A DNA stretch of 64,000 nucleotides from Caulobacter sp. 32-67-35 (GTDB taxonomy: Bacteria > Pseudomonadota > Alphaproteobacteria > Caulobacterales > Caulobacteraceae). Below are positions 1 to 7,810 of this stretch, piece by piece; position 1 is the stretch's first letter; every line of letters begins with the position of its first letter. The stretch covers positions 123,630 to 187,629 of the forward strand of contig NCEV01000006.1 of NCBI GenBank assembly GCA_002280875.1. The letters run 5' to 3'. A model generated the notes under the pieces. The model saw only the letters and a list, made by a program, of their open reading frames with translations, did no database searches and was not told where the DNA came from. The position numbers and the translations under genes are program-made.

Positions 1-1
1 C

Positions 2-40
2 GAACCCCGCTACACCATCGGCCTTCGGGCGCGCTGGTAA
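2..40 (+). CDS. C-terminal end of a TonB-dependent receptor (partial)
   Basis: The first codons of the window read EPRYTIGLRARW and then stop. A run of alternating residues ending in an aromatic amino acid at the extreme C-terminus is the usual last beta-strand of an outer-membrane barrel, and the complete receptor at 35826-38732 ends almost identically (TVSLGLRAKF). A TonB-dependent receptor is also the usual upstream neighbour of the halogenase-like genes that follow. Only 12 residues are visible, so the call rests on the terminal motif and context. Confidence 0.6.
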   Translation, partial: EPRYTIGLRARW

Positions 41-61
41 CCTCTAGGCTCACCTCCTGCG

Positions 62-98
62 GCCGCCGTGACCCCCCGCGTCACGGCGGCTCCTTTTT
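62..98 (+). terminator. Rho-independent terminator after the receptor gene
   Basis: A perfect 10-bp stem (62-71 with 81-90, GCCGCCGTGA/TCACGGCGGC) encloses a 9-nt loop and is followed two bases later by five T residues. It lies 21 bp after the receptor stop codon, so the halogenase genes downstream probably have their own promoter. Confidence 0.8.
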
Positions 99-183
99 GG
101 AGGCGGACCTGTCCGAGACGGGCGCCAGGCGGTAGCCTCGCGGTCAGCCGGGCCAGATATGAAAGTGCTTCGGGAGGGCGACG

Positions 184-1716
184 GTGGATCAAGCAGCCCA
201 GGACAACCGCATTCGCAGCGTCGTGATCGTGGGCGGCGGGACGGCCGGCTGGATGGCGGCGGCCAGTCTGCAGCGCCACTTCCAGGGCTCGCCCCTGAAG
301 ATCACCCTGATCGAGAGTTCCGAGATCGGAACCATCGGGGTGGGCGAGGCGACCATCCCGACTATCCGCAATTTCTACCAGAACCTGGGTCTAAGCGACC
401 TGGATGTGATGCGGGCCACCGGCGCCACCTGCAAGCTGGGCATTCGCTTCAACGACTGGCTCAAGCCAGGCTCATCCTTCCTCCATCCGTTCGGCCTGTT
501 CGGCCAGGATCTGCGGGGTGTGCCATTCCACCACTACTGGCTGCGGCTGAAGGCCCTGGGCGACGAGTCCGAGATTGGTGAATACTCGCTGGGCGCATCC
601 CTGGCCAAGGGCGGCAAGTTCACCCAGCCATCGCGCAACCCGCCCTCCAGCCTGTCGGTGTTCGACTGGGCGCTGCACCTGGACGCCAGCCTGTTCGCCA
701 AGTTGATGCGGCAGGTCGCCGAAAACGCGGGGGTCAAGCGCATCGACGCCCGGATCACCAGGGTCAATCTCCGGCCTGAGGACGGCTTCATCGCCTCGGT
801 CGATCTCGACACCGGCGCCACGGTCGAAGGCGAACTCTTCATCGACTGCTCGGGGTTCCGCGGCCTGCTGATCGAGGAGGCCCTGCACACCGGCTACGAG
901 GACTGGAGCCCGTGGCTGCTTTGCGACCGCGCCCTGGCCGTGCAGAGCGAGGGTAGCGGTGAGCCGCCGCCCTACACCGACGTCTCGGCCCAGACAGCCG
1001 GCTGGCGCTGGCGCATTCCGCTGCAGCACCGCTATGGCAACGGCTACGTCTATTCCAGCCGCCACATCAGCGACGACGACGCCATGGCCGAGCTGAAGGG
1101 CGCCGTGCCTGATCCGCTGCTGCACGAGCCGCGTCAGATCCGCTTTACCCCGGGCCGCCGTTTGAAGGCCTGGAACAAGAACTGCGTCGCCCTGGGCCTG
1201 GCGGCGGGATTCCTCGAGCCGCTGGAGAGCACGAGCATCGCCCTGATTGAAACCGGCATCGAGAAGATCAAGCAGCTCTTCCCGGACCGCACCTTCAATC
1301 AGGGCGTGCTCGACGAGTTCAACGACATGTCGAAGCTGGAGATGGAGCGCGTCCGCGACTTCATCATCCTGCACTACAAGGCCAACCAGAGGAACGACAC
1401 GGCCTTCTGGCGCGACTGTCAGGCCGTGGAGATTCCCGACACCCTCAAGCACAAGATCGAGCTGTTCCGCGAGCGCGGCCACTTCATCCGCTATCGCTGG
1501 GAAATGTTCCAGCCGGCCAGCTGGCTGGCGATCTATACGGGCTTCGACATCCTGCCCAGGACCTGGGACCCCAGCATAGAAGGGTTGGACATCGAGTCGC
1601 TGCGCCGGGGCATGACCGAGATGCGCAAGGCCGTGAAGGCGGCGGTCGACGCCGCGCCAACCCATGGCGACTTCCTCGACAAATACGCGCGGCCCGCGCC
1701 GCTCGCTGCGCAATAA
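184..1716 (+). CDS. Flavin-dependent tryptophan halogenase-family protein
   Basis: 510 aa, the usual length of the PrnA-like halogenase family (FADH2-dependent chlorination or bromination of tryptophan in characterised members). Visible motifs are the N-terminal FAD-binding GGGTAGW (residues 17-23), the active-site lysine context CKLGIRF (K84) and the family signature WRWRIP beginning at W274. The GTG start at 184 follows a gggagggcgac stretch that serves as a ribosome binding site. It is followed 24 bp later by a paralogue. No amino-acid or natural-product biosynthesis genes are nearby. In this lineage such genes typically sit beside TonB receptors, so the substrate may not be tryptophan. 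Family assignment is firm; substrate unknown. Confidence 0.88.
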   Translation: MDQAAQDNRIRSVVIVGGGTAGWMAAASLQRHFQGSPLKITLIESSEIGTIGVGEATIPTIRNFYQNLGLSDLDVMRATGATCKLGIRFNDWLKPGSSFLHPFGLFGQDLRGVPFHHYWLRLKALGDESEIGEYSLGASLAKGGKFTQPSRNPPSSLSVFDWALHLDASLFAKLMRQVAENAGVKRIDARITRVNLRPEDGFIASVDLDTGATVEGELFIDCSGFRGLLIEEALHTGYEDWSPWLLCDRALAVQSEGSGEPPPYTDVSAQTAGWRWRIPLQHRYGNGYVYSSRHISDDDAMAELKGAVPDPLLHEPRQIRFTPGRRLKAWNKNCVALGLAAGFLEPLESTSIALIETGIEKIKQLFPDRTFNQGVLDEFNDMSKLEMERVRDFIILHYKANQRNDTAFWRDCQAVEIPDTLKHKIELFRERGHFIRYRWEMFQPASWLAIYTGFDILPRTWDPSIEGLDIESLRRGMTEMRKAVKAAVDAAPTHGDFLDKYARPAPLAAQ

Positions 1717-1740
1717 AGACAAGAAAAGACAGGGACGGAC

Positions 1741-3270
1741 ATGCAGGACGCCAATCAGAACGGGATCCGCAAGATCGTGATCGTCGGGGGCGGCAGCGCC
1801 GGCTGGATCTGCGCGGCCATGGCCAGCCACTATTTCCACAAGAGCGGCGTCGAGGTCGAGCTGATCGAGTCCGAGGAGATCGGCACCATCGGCGTGGGCG
1901 AGTCGACCATCCCGCCGTTCCTGCAGCTGATCCGCAGCCTGGGCATCGACGAGCAGGACTTCATCCAGAAGACCCAGGCCAGCTTCAAACTCGCGATCCG
2001 TTTCGAGAACTGGCGGAAAAAGGGCGAGACCTACTACCACCCCTTCGGCCAGATCGGCGGGCCCATTGGTCGGCACGAGTTCTACCAGTGCTGGCTGCGC
2101 GCTAAGGCCAATGGCCATCCCTCTAACCTGCAGGACTTTGCTCCGGCCACGGTGATGGCCGACCAGTGGAAATTCACGCCGCCGTTCCGCGCCCAGAAGA
2201 CCCTGCTCAGCGGCGCCAGCTACGCCCTGCACATCGACGCCAAGCTGGTGGCCCAATACCTGCGCGATTTCGCCGAGACCCGTGGCGTCAAGCGTACCGA
2301 GGGCATCGTCACCGACGTGGTGTCCCGTCCCGACGGCTTCGTCGAGAAGGTGATCATGCAGAACGGCAGCGAGGTTTCGGGGGACATCTTCATCGACTGC
2401 TCGGGCTTCCGCGCGCTGCTGATCGGCAAGACCCTGGATGAGGAATATCTGGACTGGTCGGACGTGCTGATGTGCGACCGCGCTGTCGTGGCCCAGACCG
2501 AGAACGTCAAGGATCCGCACCCCTACACCCTGTCGCAGGCCCAGGACGCCGGCTGGCGCTGGCGCATTCCGCTGCAGCATCGGGCGGGCAATGGCTATGT
2601 GTTCTGCAGCAAGTACATCAGCGAAGATGAGGCCACCGCCACCCTGCTGAGCCAGATCGAGGGCGATGTGCTGCTGGGCCCCAACATCATTCCCTTCAAG
2701 ACCGGAATGAGAAAGCGCCTGTTCCGTAACAATGTGGTGGCGATCGGCCTGGCCGGCGGCTTCATCGAGCCGCTGGAATCTACAGCCCTGCACCTGATCT
2801 ATCGCGGCATGGACTTCCTGCTGCGCTATTTCCCGGACAAGGACTTCGATCCCGGCCTGGCCGCCGAATACAATCGGCGCATGGCCATGGACTATGAAGA
2901 GATCCGCGACTTCATCGTGCTGCACTATTACACGACCCAGCGCGACGACACGCCGTTCTGGCGCGACTATCAGAAGGTCGCCCCGCCCGAGAGCCTGCGC
3001 GAGCGGGTGGAGCTGTTCAAATCCAGCGCGGTCCTGCGCGACGGCGTCGACGACATGTTCCGCGCGCCCAGTTGGCAGTCCGTCATGGAAGGCATGGGCA
3101 TCCGCCCCGGCCGCTATCAGCAACTGGTCGACGCCGCGCCCTATTCGGTGATCCAGCAGACGCTGGACCAGTCCGCGCCGATCCTGAAGGCCCAGGTCGC
3201 CGGCCTCCCCAGCCATGGCGAGTTTCTCGCCCAGCATTGCCCTGCTGCGCCCTTCAGGCGCAGCGCCTGA
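1741..3270 (+). CDS. Flavin-dependent tryptophan halogenase-family protein (second copy)
   Basis: 509 aa paralogue of the preceding gene, in the same orientation and 24 bp downstream, so co-transcribed. It keeps the FAD motif GGGSAGW near the N-terminus, the lysine in FKLAIRF (K83) and the WRWRIP signature from W272. Both copies therefore look catalytically complete. The two differ enough that they are old paralogues rather than a recent duplication, which suggests different substrates or a heteromeric role. A separate flavin reductase, needed by known halogenases, is not seen nearby. Confidence 0.88.
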   Translation: MQDANQNGIRKIVIVGGGSAGWICAAMASHYFHKSGVEVELIESEEIGTIGVGESTIPPFLQLIRSLGIDEQDFIQKTQASFKLAIRFENWRKKGETYYHPFGQIGGPIGRHEFYQCWLRAKANGHPSNLQDFAPATVMADQWKFTPPFRAQKTLLSGASYALHIDAKLVAQYLRDFAETRGVKRTEGIVTDVVSRPDGFVEKVIMQNGSEVSGDIFIDCSGFRALLIGKTLDEEYLDWSDVLMCDRAVVAQTENVKDPHPYTLSQAQDAGWRWRIPLQHRAGNGYVFCSKYISEDEATATLLSQIEGDVLLGPNIIPFKTGMRKRLFRNNVVAIGLAGGFIEPLESTALHLIYRGMDFLLRYFPDKDFDPGLAAEYNRRMAMDYEEIRDFIVLHYYTTQRDDTPFWRDYQKVAPPESLRERVELFKSSAVLRDGVDDMFRAPSWQSVMEGMGIRPGRYQQLVDAAPYSVIQQTLDQSAPILKAQVAGLPSHGEFLAQHCPAAPFRRSA

Positions 3271-3422
3271 TCCGGGCGCGCGCCGACAGTCCCTGAACCT
3301 GAAACGGCGCTCACCAGGGGGTATCTTGCTTCGATCAAGCGGGATCGACCGAAAATAAACGCTTTGAGCTTAAGCATAAGCTCATACGGGCCGGCAGTCG
3401 CTGCTCGCGGGGATAAACCGAC

Positions 3423-4685
3423 GTGGCATCGAAGGCGGCGCAGGGGCCAGAGCGCATCCGCATCCAGCAACGCGAAGCCGATCTTCTGGTCGCGGCGCAC
3501 GAGCGGTTCGTCGCGCGCAAGCCCGGCGGAAAGCGCCTGGTGCTGCGCTTTGCCATCCTTGAGGGCCTGGATCTCTGTGCGCGCGACCTGTCGGACGCCG
3601 ATCTGACAGGCTCCAACCTGACGGGCTGCAGGTTCGATCGTGCGCGTTTGGCCCGGGCCTGCCTGTTCGGCGCAGATCTTCAAGCCTGCAGTTTCATCGG
3701 GGCGTCTCTCGTCAGGGCCGACCTGCGCGGCGTACGACTGAAGGGCGCAAATCTCTCGCACGCCAACCTGACCCAGGCCGACCTGCGAGCCGGTCGGATC
3801 GCCATCTCCGACGAGGACACCAAGTTCGCCGTGCTCCGCCACAAGGTGCCGGCCGGTCAGCTGGACGGGGCCAATGTCACGGGCGCGGTGCTCGACAAGT
3901 CCCGGCTGGACGATGTGTCGGCGGCGGCGGCGGACTTTTCCGAATGTTCCATGCGCGGCGCAAAGCTCGTTGGCGCCAACCTCAAGAATGCCAGCCTGCG
4001 CGGCGCTGTGATCGACAATGTCGACGTGCGGGGGGCCAATCTCGAGAGCGCCGATTTCACCGATGCGGTGGTGACGCGCGTCGACCTGACCCAGGCCAAG
4101 ATGATGGGAGCCGTCATGGATCGTTGCCTGTGCGATCCCGGGCCGGAAGCCAGCGCCAAAGCGGCGGCGATCTTTGTGAAGCTGGCGGCGCACCGTGAAT
4201 GGGTCACCAGTGGCGGCAAGGCGGGCCAGCCCGCTGTGCTGGACGGAGAAGACCTGCGGCCTATCGCCGACATGGCCGGCGCCTTCCTGACCGCTGTCAG
4301 CGCCCGGAACGCCTGCCTGGCGGGCATGGATCTTCGGCGGATTTCTCTGCAGGGTGCGCTGCTGGAGGGCGCCGACCTGCGTGGCGCCATCCTGCGCGAA
4401 GCCGACCTGCGCGGCGCCAATCTGACCGCCGCCAATCTGAGGCAGGCTGATCTGCGCCGTACGATGCTCGGCGCGCTACCCTTCAAGGTCGATCGCGAGA
4501 AACCCACGGTCCTGGCGGAGGCCTGCCTGCGCTACGCTGACCTTCGTGAGGCTGATCTGGGCGACACAGACCTGGCCGACGCAGATCTGCACGGCGCCAA
4601 ACGCGCGGCGGCGCGCCCAGCTGTGGTCGATGACATGGGGGTCGACGACGCGGATAGCGACGAGACGTTCGTTCTGGACATGTAG
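3423..4685 (+). CDS. Pentapeptide-repeat protein
   Basis: 420 aa with two blocks of tandem A(D/N)LXX pentapeptides (roughly residues 55-240 and 290-395, for example ADLRGVRLKGANLSHANL and GADLRGAILREADLRGANL). Such repeats fold into a right-handed quadrilateral beta-helix. The first 45 residues are charged and non-repetitive, and there is a non-repeat insert between the blocks around residues 240-290. No signal peptide or membrane segment is seen, so it is probably cytoplasmic. The GTG start is preceded by GGGGATAAACCGAC. Some family members mimic DNA and protect gyrase; nothing here shows that role, so the function is unknown. It converges with the acyl-CoA hydrolase gene with no gap. Confidence 0.85.
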   Translation: MASKAAQGPERIRIQQREADLLVAAHERFVARKPGGKRLVLRFAILEGLDLCARDLSDADLTGSNLTGCRFDRARLARACLFGADLQACSFIGASLVRADLRGVRLKGANLSHANLTQADLRAGRIAISDEDTKFAVLRHKVPAGQLDGANVTGAVLDKSRLDDVSAAAADFSECSMRGAKLVGANLKNASLRGAVIDNVDVRGANLESADFTDAVVTRVDLTQAKMMGAVMDRCLCDPGPEASAKAAAIFVKLAAHREWVTSGGKAGQPAVLDGEDLRPIADMAGAFLTAVSARNACLAGMDLRRISLQGALLEGADLRGAILREADLRGANLTAANLRQADLRRTMLGALPFKVDREKPTVLAEACLRYADLREADLGDTDLADADLHGAKRAAARPAVVDDMGVDDADSDETFVLDM

Positions 4686-5882
4686 TCAGGCGCCGCGTCG
4701 CCGCGCCTCGCGCAAGGCCGCGCGATGGTCCGGGGCCGCGAGCTCGATCAGGGCCATGGCGCGGGCCTCGCCCTCCAGCGGCCGCAGATCGACAGCGCCA
4801 TGCTCGGTCACGACGATCCCAACCTCGGCCGCCGATAGCGTGGCCGGGACCTGCAGGCGGGGAACGATGCGGCTGACCGCGCCGCCCTTCGCAGTCGAAC
4901 CCAGGGCGATGATGGGTAGGCCGCCAGACGAGCGCCGCGCGCCGCCGATGAAGTCCGGCAAGCCACCCGGTCCCGAGATCGCCGCCCCGTCCACCCACTC
5001 GGCGTTCACCTGGCCCAGCAGATCGACCTCGATGGCTGAGTTGACCGCCACAAAGCCTGGGATCTTGGCGAGGCGGGCGACATCGTGGGTTTCAAGGGCG
5101 GGCGCCATCTCCACGCCTGGCAGGTCGGCGGCCCTTGCGTAAAAGGCCCGAGAGCCGAGCAGGCTGCCGGTCGTCACGCGTCGGAACAGGCCATGGCGAA
5201 CAAGGTCGGCGACCGGATCACAGATCATGCCGCTGTGCAGGGCAAGACCCTCCTTGCCGCTCAGCCCGGCCCACAGGGCGTCGCCCAGCCGACCGATCCC
5301 GGCTTGAACGGTCGCTCCGTTCGGTATCAGCGCGGCGATCTGTTCGATGATCCGCCGCTCGATGTCTCCCGCGACACGCACGGCGTATTCGACCAAGGGC
5401 GTGTCGAGCTCGACGATCTCGTCGAACCTGTCAATGGAGACGGCCGGAGATCCGGGCAACCGGGTCAAGGACGGGTTGATGACGCCAATCTTCAGCCCAC
5501 ATCGGTCCAGCGCCGTCGGGGCGAAATCTGTGGTCGGGCCGAACGAACACGATCCCGTCTGATCGGGCGGTGTGACCATGAACAGCCCCGCCGCATATCG
5601 ACTGGCGGCCACCCGCCGAGCAAAGCCGTGATAGGTCACGGGCAGGTGTTCGAACCGCCCCGCCGCCGCGATGGCCTGCCAGGCCGTTGACATGAAGGGG
5701 CCGGCCATACGCGCCTGGGGGCCAAGGCTGCTCCAGTCGAAGCTGTTGACGCCGGGAATGAAGCCGCCTTCGAAGGTCGCCGATCGCAGGGGTTCCAGCA
5801 GCCGCGACAACGGCGCGGCGGCGGAGGGCTCGGCGGCCGAGGCGCTCACGAAAACCCGGGTGTCTGGCGGCATGATGCTCAT
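4686..5882 (-). CDS. Acetyl-CoA hydrolase/CoA-transferase family protein
   Basis: 398 aa. The C-terminal half carries the recognisable AcCoA_hyd_C pattern, including a GIVVTEHGAVDLRPLEGEAR stretch and a following LIELAAPDHR. A glycine-rich QAGIGRLGDALWAGL segment lies in the middle. Family members transfer CoA between acyl groups (succinyl-CoA:acetate, 4-hydroxybutyrate CoA-transferases) or hydrolyse acetyl-CoA. The protein is shorter than typical members (430-500 aa), mainly at the N-terminus. ATG codons at 5882 and 5873 are both possible starts. It stands alone, transcribed toward the pentapeptide gene, so the context does not define the substrate. Confidence 0.8.
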   Translation of the reverse strand: MSIMPPDTRVFVSASAAEPSAAAPLSRLLEPLRSATFEGGFIPGVNSFDWSSLGPQARMAGPFMSTAWQAIAAAGRFEHLPVTYHGFARRVAASRYAAGLFMVTPPDQTGSCSFGPTTDFAPTALDRCGLKIGVINPSLTRLPGSPAVSIDRFDEIVELDTPLVEYAVRVAGDIERRIIEQIAALIPNGATVQAGIGRLGDALWAGLSGKEGLALHSGMICDPVADLVRHGLFRRVTTGSLLGSRAFYARAADLPGVEMAPALETHDVARLAKIPGFVAVNSAIEVDLLGQVNAEWVDGAAISGPGGLPDFIGGARRSSGGLPIIALGSTAKGGAVSRIVPRLQVPATLSAAEVGIVVTEHGAVDLRPLEGEARAMALIELAAPDHRAALREARRRGA

Positions 5883-5963
5883 CGGCTTGGCAGGTGATGC
5901 GCCGCAGCATAGGCGAAAGCGACGCGGGTGTGGCGCCTTCCGCCAGGTCTGGCGGCCTTGCCC

Positions 5964-7625
5964 CTAAAGCCCGATCACCCAGTCGCCGGTCAAGGCCGAG
6001 ATATTCACGCCCGCCAGGATGATCTGGTCACCGCCGCCCAGGTCGATGATCGCGTTCGCCCCGCTCTGGTAGACACTGTAGGTCTCGCCCGGATCCAGCT
6101 GGATCCGGTCGCCCTGCGCGCGGTTGAAGTCGGTGATCAGGTCCAGACCGGCGCCGGCGAAGCTGTAGAAGATGTCTGCCCCGAGCCCGCCGGTGATGTT
6201 GTCGGCGCCGCGGTCGCCCGACAGCCAGTCATCGCCTTCGTCGCCGGACAGGACATCGTCGCCCTGACCGCCGCGAACGATGTCGCTGCCCACGCCGCCA
6301 TAGCAGACGTCATTGCCAAGGTTGCCGTTGACGATGTCATCACCCGCCTCGCCAAACAGCTGGTCGTTGTTCTGACCTCCCACGACCCAGTCCGCACCCG
6401 CGCCGCCATAGCCGAAATCAGCGCCGATATTGCCGTTGATCCGATCGAACCCGTCGCCGCCCGTGATGGTGTCATTGCCGTCATTGCCATCAAGCCGATC
6501 ATCGCCCGCCAGACCATTTATGGCGTCGGCGCCAGCTTCGCCGCGTAGCCAATTGGCCAGGTCGTTGCCGTGGATGGTGTCTGCGCCCGAGCCGCCCCGG
6601 GCGTCTTCGATCTTGGCGCCAGCGGCCACAGCCACATTGCCGACCAGACCACCGACGTCCGAGAAATGGCCTTCTCGCAGATCGATCGTCTGGGCGTTGC
6701 TGTAGCCAGAAAAGTCGAACGTGTCGGCTCCGCCAGCATCCCAGACAGCAAAGACCACCTTGGTCGAGGCGGTGCTGATCTCGAACCAGGATCGTCCGGC
6801 GTTGGAATTGAATCCGTAGGTGGTGTCGCTGGTCCGGGTCGTCATATTGGCCCCGTATTCCGCCTGAGCGGCCGCTATGTCGTCGAGCTGCGGCGCCGAG
6901 GCGTAGCGTCCCTCATAGCTGGCGCCTGTATTGCGCTCGCTGAAATAGCTCATCACCGTATATTGGCGGGAATCCTGATAATATTCAGCATGTTCCGCAT
7001 AGGTGAAGCTGGCGCCGTCGACGACGTCATAGTCGGAGGGATGGCCCAGCCCGATGGCGTGGCCCAGTTCATGGACAAGGACCGAGCCGCCGTAGTTGTT
7101 GGCTGTCGGCGTAACATTATAGCCCAGTGTTGCGTTGATCCAGACGTCGCCGGAACTGGCCGAGAAGGCGGGATTGCCCGGGAGATAGGCAAACGCTGAT
7201 GCGCCATCGACGCCGCTGGAATAGTTGCTGAACAGGATGGAGGCCTGGTTGCTGTAGGCTGCCTCTCCAACGGCGCCGGAACCGACCCGGACAAAGGTGA
7301 TGTTGGCGACATCCGACCAAGACGTCAGGGCCAGCTCCGCCTGTCTGATCTGGGCGGTGTTGAACCGTGAAAAGCCAGCCGAATCATCGGGCATGGTCTC
7401 GGGCGCCGTCGCGCGAAACCCATAGGTGATGGTGTAGGGCTGACCCAAGGCGGAAGACCAGCCGTTCTCGAAACCCACCAGGGTCAGGCCCGCCGTCTCG
7501 ATCGACAGGCTGGGCTTGCCATTGACCGTTACGCCGGTTCGGCCTTCTGCGTTCAGGTAGAACTGGGGATCTTCAGACCCCGCCTGAGCCAGGACTTCAG
7601 GATGGGACAGAACGTCGAAAGCCAT
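5964..7625 (-). CDS. Serralysin-like RTX zinc metalloprotease (peptidase M10)
   Basis: 553 aa secreted protease. The zinc-binding HELGHAIGLGH motif is at residues 185-195, with the Met-turn YTVMSYF around M225. From about residue 345 to 490 there are glycine/aspartate-rich nonapeptides (GGxGxDxxx type, such as GGQNNDQLFGEAGDDIVNG) that bind calcium. The C-terminal 60 residues match the peptidase M10 C-terminal region and end in a hydrophobic tail. No N-terminal signal peptide is present, as expected for type I (ABC/MFP/TolC) export through a C-terminal signal, but no exporter genes are in the window. Single gene with its own transcription unit. Confidence 0.92.
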   Translation of the reverse strand: MAFDVLSHPEVLAQAGSEDPQFYLNAEGRTGVTVNGKPSLSIETAGLTLVGFENGWSSALGQPYTITYGFRATAPETMPDDSAGFSRFNTAQIRQAELALTSWSDVANITFVRVGSGAVGEAAYSNQASILFSNYSSGVDGASAFAYLPGNPAFSASSGDVWINATLGYNVTPTANNYGGSVLVHELGHAIGLGHPSDYDVVDGASFTYAEHAEYYQDSRQYTVMSYFSERNTGASYEGRYASAPQLDDIAAAQAEYGANMTTRTSDTTYGFNSNAGRSWFEISTASTKVVFAVWDAGGADTFDFSGYSNAQTIDLREGHFSDVGGLVGNVAVAAGAKIEDARGGSGADTIHGNDLANWLRGEAGADAINGLAGDDRLDGNDGNDTITGGDGFDRINGNIGADFGYGGAGADWVVGGQNNDQLFGEAGDDIVNGNLGNDVCYGGVGSDIVRGGQGDDVLSGDEGDDWLSGDRGADNITGGLGADIFYSFAGAGLDLITDFNRAQGDRIQLDPGETYSVYQSGANAIIDLGGGDQIILAGVNISALTGDWVIGL

Positions 7626-7810
7626 GGCGCAAACTCACGCAAAGGGTCCCCCGACGTCCGGATGCTAGTCTGGCCGTCCGGCCGCGACAATCCCGCAGCC
7701 GTTGCGGCGGATGGACGCGCAACCAGTGAGCACCCGCGGCGGTGAACGGGTGGTTACGCTCACTCCCCCCTTTTGCGGAGTCCGGCCCGAGCGAGGACAA
7801 TGGAAGGGGG

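Noticed and set aside
472-3237. A 921-codon open frame antisense to the two halogenase genes
   Set aside because: Mirror frame of high-GC coding sequence; its translation has low complexity and no family features, while the plus strand has full halogenase motifs.
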